DNA of 17,400 nt, from positions 1 to 17,400 of the forward strand of contig DIAS01000177.1 in NCBI GenBank assembly GCA_002415855.1, written 5' to 3'. The notes under the pieces were generated by a model, which was given only the letters and a program-made list of their open reading frames with translations, searched no databases and was not told the origin of the DNA. Source of the stretch: Bacteroidales bacterium UBA5072. Its GTDB lineage: Bacteria > Bacteroidota > Bacteroidia > Bacteroidales > UBA10428. Below, in pieces: positions 5,785 through 13,442 of this stretch (positions are counted from its first letter, which is position 1; every line of letters starts with the position of its first letter). Both the position numbers and the translations under genes were made by a program.

Positions 5785-7879
5785 ACGGATGGGAAGCCGG
5801 TAGTTCTGATACCAGCACCGCAATGGTGTGATCCTGCACCCTGTATGATCTGCCATTTATTTCAGGATTTTCCTGCCAAAGTGTTATGTCATCCGGTGAA
5901 GCCAAAGCTGTATCGATCCATCGTTTCCAGGCATAGGAAATTTCCCCGTATGATGCGGGGATCTCAAAATCCAGTGATTCACGGTAACCGTTGACCATGA
6001 TGTGCATGGCCATTCTGCCGCTCAGCGAATGAAACGAAAGTGCGATGCTGTGTGAATGAGCTGACCAGTCGGGCTGGTTCAGCCGGGTACCATGCCAGGT
6101 GATGTGTGGTTGTTCAAGCAGCTTTTGAAGGCTCATGCTGTATTCCTCTCGGGCTGAATCACGTTGCAGCCGTCCTGCAATAAGCAGTTTTACGAATCTG
6201 TAGAGGTCCGCATGCTTATCATGCAGGCTCCAGTCAAACCACGAAAGTTCACTGTCATGGCAGTAACAATTGTTGTTACCGCCCTGGGTCCTGCGTACCT
6301 CATCACCCATCGACAACATGGGGGCTCCAAGAGACAGCAGGGTAAGGGTGAAAAAGTTCCTGACCTGACGGTTCCGGAGAAGCATGACTGCCTGATCAGT
6401 TGTAGGTCCCTCAGCTCCGCAGTTCCAGCTCAGGTTGTCATTGCTTCCGTCGCGGTTGTCTTCTCCATTGGCCTCATTGTACTTTTGGTCATATGATACC
6501 AGGTCATTCAGCGTAAAGCCATCATGACAGGTAACAAAATTAATGCTCTGCTCCGGTTCCCGGAGTTCCCGTTCGTATAAATCGGGACTGCCCAGGAGGC
6601 GCGTGGCCAGTCGCGAAACAGTCTCCTGCTCCCCTTTCAGGAACCTTCGGATATCATCCCTGAACCGTCCGTTCCATTCTTTCCAGCTGTCGCCGATAAA
6701 ACTTCCTACCTGGTACAATCCTGCAGCATCCCATGCTTCAGCGATAAGCTTGGTTCCGGCAAGGACCGGATCGGATTCTATGTCCCACAAAACCGGTGGA
6801 TTCTCTAAAGGTTTCCCCATTTCATCCCTGGCAAGGATCGATGCCAGGTCAAACCGGAAACCATCCACATGCATTTCCTCAACCCAGAAATGAAGGCTGT
6901 CAATGATCATTCGCCTTACGATCGGGTGGTTTGCATTCAGTGTATTTCCTGTTCCCGTGAAATTGGAATATTTCGACTTGTCCTTTTCAAGGAGATAGTA
7001 AATGCTGTTGTCAATTCCCCTGAAGCTAAATGCAGGACCGGTTTCATCCCCTTCAGCAGTATGGTTGAAAACCACATCCAGGATCACTTCAATTCCTGCC
7101 CGATGAAGGGCTTTTACCATATCCCGGAATTCGTCCAATACAGCCAGGGGATGATGGCCTGAACCATATCCCTGGTGCGGGGCAAAAAAGGAAACCGGAC
7201 AGTAACCCCAGTAATTTACGAGGCCGGGCGGACAATCCTGGTGATCGAACTGGAATACCGGCAACAGTTCAACGGCAGTGATCCCCAGCTCAATAAGGTA
7301 AGGTATTTTTTGGGTCAAACCCACGAAGGTTCCCCGCATTTCAGCCGTTAAGCCGGAATTTGGATTCCTGGTGAATCCTGCCGGATGCATTTCGTAAATG
7401 ACAGTTTTTGCGAATGGCTTTCCGGGATGCACATCGCCTTCCCATGGGTACAACGCAAGATCGGCCACAACACTTTTCATGGCGGGAGCATGAGACGGCC
7501 CGGGCTTCTTCAGTGCATCGCGGTTATAAGCTCCGGGAACAGCCACTGCTTTTGCATACGGATCAAGCAGGACTTTTTCCCGATCAAACCGGTGACCTTT
7601 GTGGGGCTCAACAGGCCCGGTAACCCTGTATCCATATAACTGACCTGCCTGCAGACCGGGGACAAATATATGCCAGTACTGGTAAGTATGGTTTTTAAAC
7701 GGATCCAGGCGGATGATCCTTTCAGGCCGGACATCGTCAACCGCATTAAACAACATCAGTTCAACACCATGGCAGTTCCTCGAGAAAAGGCTGAAATTCA
7801 CCCCGCCACGCTCAATGGTCGGACCCAGGGGAAAGCTGCAGCCCCGATCAATTCCGGTATTGTCATTTACAGATGCCAT
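5765..7879 (-). CDS. glgX: Glycogen debranching enzyme GlgX (GH13 isoamylase type)
   Basis: 704 residues, longer than E. coli GlgX (about 657) and close to TreX-type enzymes. Cytoplasmic, no signal peptide. An N-terminal CBM48 domain (about 15-105) precedes the GH13 barrel with all four conserved regions: D-V-V-F-N-H-T (268-274), D-G-F-R-F-D-L-A with nucleophile Asp344, A-E-A-W-D with acid/base Glu381, and C-H-D-G (451-454) with the transition-state Asp453. T-C-H-D-G-F-T-L-N-D-L-V-S-Y and the N-Y-W-G-Y segment are typical of GlgX/isoamylase. The enzyme cleaves alpha-1,6 branches, preferably the short ones left by phosphorylase. glgP lies 118 bases upstream on the same strand, so the two act on the same polymer. 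A TATCTTTG box in the gap suggests glgX may also have its own promoter. Confidence 0.93.
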   Translation of the reverse strand: MASVNDNTGIDRGCSFPLGPTIERGGVNFSLFSRNCHGVELMLFNAVDDVRPERIIRLDPFKNHTYQYWHIFVPGLQAGQLYGYRVTGPVEPHKGHRFDREKVLLDPYAKAVAVPGAYNRDALKKPGPSHAPAMKSVVADLALYPWEGDVHPGKPFAKTVIYEMHPAGFTRNPNSGLTAEMRGTFVGLTQKIPYLIELGITAVELLPVFQFDHQDCPPGLVNYWGYCPVSFFAPHQGYGSGHHPLAVLDEFRDMVKALHRAGIEVILDVVFNHTAEGDETGPAFSFRGIDNSIYYLLEKDKSKYSNFTGTGNTLNANHPIVRRMIIDSLHFWVEEMHVDGFRFDLASILARDEMGKPLENPPVLWDIESDPVLAGTKLIAEAWDAAGLYQVGSFIGDSWKEWNGRFRDDIRRFLKGEQETVSRLATRLLGSPDLYERELREPEQSINFVTCHDGFTLNDLVSYDQKYNEANGEDNRDGSNDNLSWNCGAEGPTTDQAVMLLRNRQVRNFFTLTLLSLGAPMLSMGDEVRRTQGGNNNCYCHDSELSWFDWSLHDKHADLYRFVKLLIAGRLQRDSAREEYSMSLQKLLEQPHITWHGTRLNQPDWSAHSHSIALSFHSLSGRMAMHIMVNGYRESLDFEIPASYGEISYAWKRWIDTALASPDDITLWQENPEINGRSYRVQDHTIAVLVSELPASHPFNSSAI

Positions 7880-7925
7880 TGGCGGCAGGTATTAGGCAGT
7901 TAATTCCTTGTCAGATTCAATACAT

Positions 7926-7933
7926 CAAAGATA
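7926..7933 (-). promoter_or_regulatory. Candidate -7 box in the glgP-glgX gap
   Basis: Minus-strand TATCTTTG matches TAnnTTTG and lies about 46 bases before the glgX ATG (7879). No TTTG is seen at the usual -33 distance. It could give glgX transcription independent of glgP. Confidence 0.3.
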
Positions 7934-7997
7934 CCGGCAAACCTGGTAGTTATGCCTGGGAAGCGGCGCCGCAGGAAGCATTCGAACCACCCGTCCA

Positions 7998-10469
7998 TTA
8001 TTGAACAGGACAAGGTTTAACATTCCAGATATCCGATGCATATTCTTGAATGGTACGGTCGCTGGAGAATTTTCCCGAAGCGGCAATATTCATTATTGCC
8101 ATACGGGCCCAGGCATCCTGGTTGACATATGTTCTGCCCAGCCGTTCGTGGGCCTCACAAAAGGATGCAAGATCGGCCAGGTGCATGTAATGATCGTGTT
8201 TAAGCAGTACTTCGCGGAAAGGTTCAAAAAGACCCGGCTCATTGCGGCTGAAATGATCCGAGAAGATGAGGTCGAGTGCAGAACGGGTATCCGGATCATT
8301 TTCATAATGCCAGAAAGGGCTGTACCAGGCACGATTTTCGGCAACCTGACCGGCTTTCAGACCGAACATAAAGAAATTGTCTTCTCCTGCTTCCTCGACC
8401 ATTTCGATATTGGCACCATCGTACGTTCCCACTGTAAGTGCCCCGTTCATCATGAATTTCATATTGCTGGTGCCGCTGGCTTCATAGCCCGCAGTGGAAA
8501 TCTGGTTGGAGGCATCGCTTGCAGGGATAAGGCGTTCGGCCAATGTAGCACTGTATTCGGGCAAAAAGACTACTTTGAGCAGGTGGCTGACCCGGGGATC
8601 TTCCTCAATGGTTTCTGCCAGGTTATTGATGAACTTGATCACGAGTTTTGCCAGATGATAAGCCGGTGCAGCCTTGCCGGCAAAGAAGAATGTTCTAGGG
8701 TGCATGCGCAGTCCCGGATTCTCCCGTATCCGGTTGTATTGTATGACAATTCGCAGGGCATTCAGCAGTTGTCTTTTATATTCGTGTATACGCTTCACCT
8801 GGCAATCAAAAATGCTGTCGGGATCCACAAACTGACCCTGGGCTGACCGGAGCCATGTGGCAAAATTCTGTTTCGCCGTACGTTTTGCTTTGAGAAAGGC
8901 ATCCCGGAAGCCCGTATCGCCAGCCAGCGGTTTCAACTCCTTCAGCCTGCCGAGATCGGTTATCCATTTGTCACCAATAGCGTCAGTAATTATGCTTGCC
9001 AGAGGGGGATTTGCAAGCAGCAGCCATCTCCTTGGGGTAACACCGTTGGTCTTGTTGTTAAAGCGCTCAGGGTATAGTTCAGCGAGTTCCTTTACCGTTA
9101 CAGTGCGTAACAGGCCGGAGTGGATGGCAGCCACCCCGTTGGTGCTGTGTGAACCTACAATCGCCAGGTTGGCCATACGCATTTTTTTGCCGGCGTAATC
9201 TTCGAAAAGGCTGATGCATTCCACACGATGATTGTCTCCCGGGTAGCGCTCACGCACGTTTTCAAGAAGCCGCCGGTTAATTTCATAGGCAATTTCCAGT
9301 TGCCGGGGCATTATTTTCTCAAACCAATCCAGTGGCCATTTCTCCAGAGCCTCGGGCAACAGTGTATGATTGGTATAAGCCAGCGTCTGCCGGGTGATGT
9401 CCCAGGCTTTGTCCCATCCCAGGTTTGCCTCATCAAGCAGAATACGCATCAACTCCAGGACTGACATGGCAGGATGCGTGTCATTGAGCTGTATGGCTGC
9501 CTTTGATGGCAATTCCTCCCAATCGGTGTTGGATTTTCTGAACCGTCGTACGATATCGGCCAGGGAACAGCAAACGAGAAAATGCTCCTGAACAAATCGC
9601 AGGGCCTGACCCATGCTTGTTGAGTCGTCGGGGTATAGCACGCGGGTAAGCGACTCTGCTGCCAGCGTGGCAGCTATGGCACCTACGAAGTCACCGCTGC
9701 TGAATCCCCAGAAGTCGAAGTAGTTTGGAGCTGCGGCCGTCCAAAGGCGCAGTGTATTGATTGTTTTTCCTCCGTAGCCAACCACAGGCCGGTCATAGGG
9801 TATACCAATGGCGATGGACGGACGGCCTGGTATGGCGCGCAAAGTTTCATCATGAATTTCAAAAGAGCAGTTCAGCCTTACCTCAACCGATTCCTCGGGC
9901 TGTGCAATTTCCCACGGATCAGGATAACGAAGCCAGTTGGCAGGTCTTTCATGCTGCCAGCCATCCTGGATTGATTGCTCAAAAATGCCATATTCATATC
10001 TCAGACCGTAGCCCATGGCAGGAATTGCAAGTGTGGCCATGGAATCCAGAAAGCAGGCAGCAAGCCGTCCCAGTCCTCCGTTACCGAGCCCGGGGTCAGG
10101 TTCCTGTTCCAGCAACTCGATCCAGTTAATGCTCTTCTGTTTTACCAGTTTCATGGCCTGAGGTTCCAGCAACAGGTTTGTGAGGTTGTTGGCCAGGGAA
10201 CGGCCGATAAGAAATTCCATGGAAAGGTAATATACCCGTTTAGGATTTTCAAGCCGGTAAGTCTCCTCAGTTTTTACCCATTGCGGGGCCAGTATGTCTC
10301 TTACCGTGCTGGCGAATGCTTCATAGCGTTCGCGGGCCTGTGCCCTTTCATTGTCTGTTAGGTTTTCCGACATCAGGTGCTGTTCGTACCAGTTTTCCAG
10401 AACTTCTGAAAGCGCACTGCCGTCGCTGATAATTGAATCAGAAAGGCTTTTCTTCATTTTTACGGCCAT
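7998..10469 (-). CDS. glgP: Glycogen/maltodextrin phosphorylase (GT35)
   Basis: 823 residues, the normal length of classical GT35 phosphorylases. It releases glucose-1-phosphate from alpha-1,4 chain ends in the cytoplasm, using pyridoxal phosphate. Diagnostic segments run in order: Y-Y-L-S-M-E-F-L-I-G-R (80-90), G-N-G-G-L-G-R-L-A-A-C-F (129-140), G-Y-G-L-R-Y-E-Y-G-I-F (153-163), Q-L-N-D-T-H-P-A (327-334), N-K-T-N-G-V-T-P-R-R-W (472-482), V-K-R-I-H-E-Y-K-R-Q (558-567), and E-A-S-G-T-S-N-M-K-F with the PLP lysine at 671. The family usually has G-T-G-N-M-K; Ser replaces Gly here. The end (M-N-I-A-A-S-G-K-F-S-S-D-R-T-I) is also typical. It is not the shorter DUF3417 form found in many bacteria. 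Transcribed ahead of glgX, 118 bases apart. An ATG at codon 5 is an alternative start. Confidence 0.95.
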   Translation of the reverse strand: MAVKMKKSLSDSIISDGSALSEVLENWYEQHLMSENLTDNERAQARERYEAFASTVRDILAPQWVKTEETYRLENPKRVYYLSMEFLIGRSLANNLTNLLLEPQAMKLVKQKSINWIELLEQEPDPGLGNGGLGRLAACFLDSMATLAIPAMGYGLRYEYGIFEQSIQDGWQHERPANWLRYPDPWEIAQPEESVEVRLNCSFEIHDETLRAIPGRPSIAIGIPYDRPVVGYGGKTINTLRLWTAAAPNYFDFWGFSSGDFVGAIAATLAAESLTRVLYPDDSTSMGQALRFVQEHFLVCCSLADIVRRFRKSNTDWEELPSKAAIQLNDTHPAMSVLELMRILLDEANLGWDKAWDITRQTLAYTNHTLLPEALEKWPLDWFEKIMPRQLEIAYEINRRLLENVRERYPGDNHRVECISLFEDYAGKKMRMANLAIVGSHSTNGVAAIHSGLLRTVTVKELAELYPERFNNKTNGVTPRRWLLLANPPLASIITDAIGDKWITDLGRLKELKPLAGDTGFRDAFLKAKRTAKQNFATWLRSAQGQFVDPDSIFDCQVKRIHEYKRQLLNALRIVIQYNRIRENPGLRMHPRTFFFAGKAAPAYHLAKLVIKFINNLAETIEEDPRVSHLLKVVFLPEYSATLAERLIPASDASNQISTAGYEASGTSNMKFMMNGALTVGTYDGANIEMVEEAGEDNFFMFGLKAGQVAENRAWYSPFWHYENDPDTRSALDLIFSDHFSRNEPGLFEPFREVLLKHDHYMHLADLASFCEAHERLGRTYVNQDAWARMAIMNIAASGKFSSDRTIQEYASDIWNVKPCPVQ

Positions 10470-10807
10470 AATTCTTCAGATTGGATTGTAAAAAGCGATT
10501 AAAATTAAAAAAGAATCCCCGGCTCTCCTTGCCAAAGCCGATATCGATCTGCAGATCCGTCTTTAACCAAAATTTCCCTTAGTCTGTAATGATGCGCTGT
10601 CATACTGCAGGTATCTCAAGGACAGTCGATAAATCCAGGGCAATCCCTAAGTTACAATAAAATAACGAAACAACCTGAGATCAGGGATTTCAGAAAAAGA
10701 AACTGAAAACCCTGCCTCCTTGCCAGGTTGAAAAGATACCCGGCAGGCGGCAGGGTCAGCAAAGATCCTTATCGCAAGCTTTACGCAATATTTGTACAAC
10801 AGGTCTG
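10470..10807. other. 338-base intergenic region, ansB 3' end to glgP 5' end
   Basis: No gene is seen. The half near ansB contains the hairpin at 10710-10755. The half near glgP contains a perfect 12-base palindrome GATCTGCAGATC (10546-10557) and, on the minus strand, a 5-pair stem (CGGCT 11-base loop AGCCG, 10520-10540) followed after seven bases by six T residues. These could be an operator and a leader structure of glgP but both are short enough to be chance. The best promoter-like match, minus-strand TAACTTAG (10647-10654), misses one consensus base. Confidence 0.45.
10710..10755 (-). terminator. Long imperfect hairpin downstream of ansB
   Basis: On the minus strand CCCTGCC and GGCAGGG form seven perfect pairs. 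Inside them CCTGCCGG and CCTGGCAAGG can pair further with one or two bulges, leaving a loop of about 12 bases. It is followed by TTTTC and another T-rich run, about 50 bases after the ansB stop. This is the most terminator-like structure in the window and probably ends the dcu-aspA-ansB transcript. Confidence 0.55.
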
Positions 10808-11881
10808 CTAATATTCGATAAACAGTTTTTGCAATTCCTCCCTGCTCCTGTTCTTCAACAAAGCCAGCATTAAAATCACCCTGGCCTTTTGCGGATTATG
10901 TTCCATAGAGGAGACGGTTCCGTATTCTTCATCATTGATCTCACCTTTGAGCAAGACCGTACCGGTAGGTACACGTGAAGCCCTGACAACAGCAATTCCC
11001 ATTTTTGTTGCTCTTTTGGCTGCTTCCAATGTTCCTGCGTTCATGTTTCCATCGCCAACACCGGCAATTACAATTCCTTTTGCCCCGGCTTTCACCATCA
11101 GATCAATTAAATCCGGTGATGCATCGGCACAGGCATAAACAATGTCCACGCGCGGTAACTCCTTCACGCCGTCAACAGAGAATTCACTGTTAACCGTATT
11201 AAGGCCGTATGTCCTGTGAAAAAACTCCACATCTCCAAATATGACGCTTCCCAACATTCCTTCCTCGGGAGACTGGAATGTTTGAACTGGTGTGGTAATC
11301 ATCTTCTTGACACCATGTGCGGAATGGATCTCGTCGTTCATGACAACCAGCACGCCATATCCTTTCGATTTCGAACTGGCAGCAACGGCAACGGCATTAT
11401 AAAGGTTCAGGGGACCTTCGGCACTCAGAGCTGTTGAAGGTCGCATAGAACCGGTCAATACCACCGGTTTATCGCTTTTCACCACGAGATTCAGGAAAAA
11501 AGCTGTCTCTTCCTGCGTATCGGTTCCGTGGGTGATCACAATACCATCAACATCATTTCCTGCTAAAAGTGCGTTGATGCGGTTTGCCAGATCGAGCCAT
11601 ACCTTCACGCTCATGTCCTGCGAACCGACGTTTGCAATTTGTTCACCCCTTAAATTCGCCAAATTCCGGATATTCGGAACGGCATCTATCATTGCCTCAA
11701 TCTTAACCTGACCTGAAGTGTAGGCTGATCCTGTGGCACTTGCACCGGCTCCGGCAATTGTGCCCCCGGTAGCCAGAATGACTACATTGGGCAATTGTTT
11801 TTCCTGCCCGAAAATAACAACGCTTGTTAAAAGAAGCAGGCTGATGAGCAGGTTTCTTCTATGGTTTTGTCTGGTCCTCAT
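10808..11881 (-). CDS. ansB: Type II (periplasmic) L-asparaginase
   Basis: 357 residues. Residues 1-25 are a signal peptide with a basic start (R-T-R-Q-N-H-R-R) and a Leu-rich core, cut before Gln26, so the enzyme is periplasmic. It hydrolyses asparagine to aspartate and ammonia. All residues of the family's active site are visible: nucleophile Thr41 in A-T-G-G-T-I-A-G, Tyr54, Ser87 with Asp89 nearby (G-S-Q-D-M), Thr120 and Asp121 in T-H-G-T-D-T, and Lys193. Alignment by eye to E. coli AnsB is continuous to the end (R-V-P-T-G, N-P-Q-K-A-R-V). Gln123 sits where E. coli has Met after T-H-G-T-D-T. It is the last gene of dcu-aspA-ansB, 87 bases after aspA; that gap is largely a heptamer repeat without a promoter match, so it is probably co-transcribed. 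Its product aspartate is the substrate of the enzyme encoded just upstream. Confidence 0.95.
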   Translation of the reverse strand: MRTRQNHRRNLLISLLLLTSVVIFGQEKQLPNVVILATGGTIAGAGASATGSAYTSGQVKIEAMIDAVPNIRNLANLRGEQIANVGSQDMSVKVWLDLANRINALLAGNDVDGIVITHGTDTQEETAFFLNLVVKSDKPVVLTGSMRPSTALSAEGPLNLYNAVAVAASSKSKGYGVLVVMNDEIHSAHGVKKMITTPVQTFQSPEEGMLGSVIFGDVEFFHRTYGLNTVNSEFSVDGVKELPRVDIVYACADASPDLIDLMVKAGAKGIVIAGVGDGNMNAGTLEAAKRATKMGIAVVRASRVPTGTVLLKGEINDEEYGTVSSMEHNPQKARVILMLALLKNRSREELQKLFIEY

Positions 11882-11909
11882 GTTTTATGGTTTTAGAGAT
11901 TAATTGTTC

Positions 11910-11972
11910 TTTTCACTTTTCACTTTTCACTTTTCATCTTTCATTATTCATTTTTCATTATTCATTATTCAC
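11910..11972. repeat. Nine tandem heptamers between aspA and ansB
   Basis: Nine units in unbroken 7-base phase. The plus-strand units are TTTTCAC (three copies), TTTTCAT, CTTTCAT, TATTCAT, TTTTCAT, TATTCAT and TATTCAC. On the transcribed strand they read GTGAAAA or ATGAATA. The last unit (11966-11972) contains the aspA stop codon TGA (11969-11971). The TTTTCAC-type units cluster at the ansB side and TATTCAT-type at the aspA side, suggesting successive duplications. The tract fills 60 of the 87 bases between the two genes. Confidence 0.9.
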
Positions 11973-13420
11973 TTTTCCTGTCCTGTCATGGTCGCAGGAT
12001 CCAGCAGCTTTTTGATCTGATCTTCCGTCAGTAACTTCTTTTCGCGGATAAGCTCAAGTATCCCTTTCCCGGATTCAAGTGCTTCTTTTGCAAGCTCGGT
12101 GGTCTTTTCATATCCCAGCACCGGATTCAGGGCCGTCACAATACCCACGCTTCTTTCGATGTATCGTTTCAGGACATCCTCGTTGGCGGTGATGCCATCG
12201 ATGCACTGTGTCCGGAAAAGAGGCATGCCTTTGTACAGCAGGCCCTGTGATTCCATGATGGCAATTGCCACAACAGGTTCATAGGCATTCAGCTGAAGCA
12301 GGCCGGAGTGCGAGGCAAGGGTAACGGTAACATCATTCCCCATTACCTTAAAGCATATCTCGTTCATCAGCTCCGCCATCACCGGATTGACCTTCCCGGG
12401 CATGATAGACGATCCCGGTTGCAGGGCAGGCAGGTTGATCTCAAAGATCCCGGTCCTTGGTCCCGAAGCCAGGAAGATCAGGTCGCTGCTGATTTTTGAC
12501 AGGGCAATGGAGAGGCTTTTCAGGGCAGATGAATACATGACATATCCCTGCATGCTCGATGTTTCAGCGATCAGGTCATTGGAGAGCACAATAGGCTTAC
12601 CAGTTATCCTGGCCAGGTGAGCGGCACATTTTTCGGCATAACCCGGAGTCGCGGTAATCCCGGTGCCAATGGCAGTGGCTCCCATATTCACCGTGCACAG
12701 GTAGGCCTCAGCTTCCCTAAGGGCTTCTATTTCGGCATCCAGTTGTGCACCAAAAGCATGAAATTCCTGACCCAGGGTCATGGGAACAGCATCCTGACCT
12801 TCGGTACGGCCCATCTTTAAAATGTTCCTGAATTCTTCGCCTTTTTTGTGAAATGAAGCAGACAAGGCTTCCACCTCTTTGATAACCTTATCGTTGTGGA
12901 GCAATAATGCCACTTTAATAGCAGTGGGATAAACGTCGTTGGTAGACTGTCCCATATTCAGGTCATCATGCGGCTCAACATACTGATATTCTCCTTTTTT
13001 ATGACCGCTTAGCTCAAGAGCAATATTGGCCAGCACTTCGTTGGCATTCATGTTGGCTGATGTTCCGGCACCACCCTGGTAAAGGTCTACCAGGAACTGA
13101 TCATGGTATTTCCCATCCATGACGGCCAGACAGGCTTTCTCAATTGCTGCAAGCTTTTCATTGCTTAAACGCGCTCCTGCTTCGTTATTGGCACGGGCCG
13201 CGGCCAGCTTCACCATGGCAAATGCCTTTACATAATCCGGATAAAATTTGGTGGTGACACCGCTGACCTGGAAGTTCTCCAGTGCCCTAGCGGTTTGCAC
13301 ACCATAATAGGCATCGGCCGGAATTTGCTTTTCACCCAGCAGGTCCTTCTCTGTACGGGTCTGAGAATATCCGCCAAACCCGAATAGTACAATGGCAAGC
13401 ATTAACAAAAACTGCTTCAT
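11969..13420 (-). CDS. aspA: Aspartate ammonia-lyase with signal peptide (predicted periplasmic aspartase)
   Basis: 483 residues. The enzyme splits aspartate into fumarate and ammonia. Aspartase signatures are clear: L-L-G-E-K-Q-I-P-A-D-A-Y-Y-G (27-40), Q-G-G-A-G-T-S-A-N-M-N-A-N-E-V (115-129), Q-S-T-N-D (158-162), and the catalytic loop G-S-S-I-M-P-G-K-V-N-P (336-346) with Ser337, Lys343 and Asn345. The spacing and the T-S-x-N-M-N form favour aspartase over fumarase. Unusually, residues 1-19 are a signal peptide (M-K-Q then a hydrophobic core, cut before Gln20) fused directly to the point where E. coli AspA begins its R-x-E-x-D-L-L-G. The next in-frame Met beyond the signal is Met69, too late for an intact cytoplasmic form. 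The G-R-T-(H/Q)-L-Q-D motif reads G-R-T-E-G-Q-D (204-210). It lies 22 bases after dcu and 87 before ansB, probably one operon. Confidence 0.93.
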   Translation of the reverse strand: MKQFLLMLAIVLFGFGGYSQTRTEKDLLGEKQIPADAYYGVQTARALENFQVSGVTTKFYPDYVKAFAMVKLAAARANNEAGARLSNEKLAAIEKACLAVMDGKYHDQFLVDLYQGGAGTSANMNANEVLANIALELSGHKKGEYQYVEPHDDLNMGQSTNDVYPTAIKVALLLHNDKVIKEVEALSASFHKKGEEFRNILKMGRTEGQDAVPMTLGQEFHAFGAQLDAEIEALREAEAYLCTVNMGATAIGTGITATPGYAEKCAAHLARITGKPIVLSNDLIAETSSMQGYVMYSSALKSLSIALSKISSDLIFLASGPRTGIFEINLPALQPGSSIMPGKVNPVMAELMNEICFKVMGNDVTVTLASHSGLLQLNAYEPVVAIAIMESQGLLYKGMPLFRTQCIDGITANEDVLKRYIERSVGIVTALNPVLGYEKTTELAKEALESGKGILELIREKKLLTEDQIKKLLDPATMTGQEK

Positions 13421-13442
13421 ATTTCAAATAGGTTTAAAAAGT

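Noticed and set aside
5245..5856. Minus-strand open frame of 203 codons opposite the AlbA_2 gene
   Set aside because: It covers the conserved AlbA_2 coding sequence on the other strand and also runs over the end of glgX; the translation shows no domain.
8001..8846. Long plus-strand open frame (281 codons) opposite glgP
   Set aside because: It is antisense to a fully conserved phosphorylase C-terminus including the PLP lysine, and its translation is Cys/His/Phe-rich without a recognisable fold; it is a shadow frame.
11910..11972. CRISPR array or binding-site array
   Set aside because: Seven-base units without spacers cannot be a CRISPR array, and the graded unit changes look like slippage duplication.
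11969..13420. Fumarase C rather than aspartase
   Set aside because: The G-G-A-G-T-S-x-N-M-N-x-N-E-V block, the K-G-E-Y-Q-Y segment and overall match by eye to E. coli AspA, plus the asparaginase neighbour, favour aspartase.
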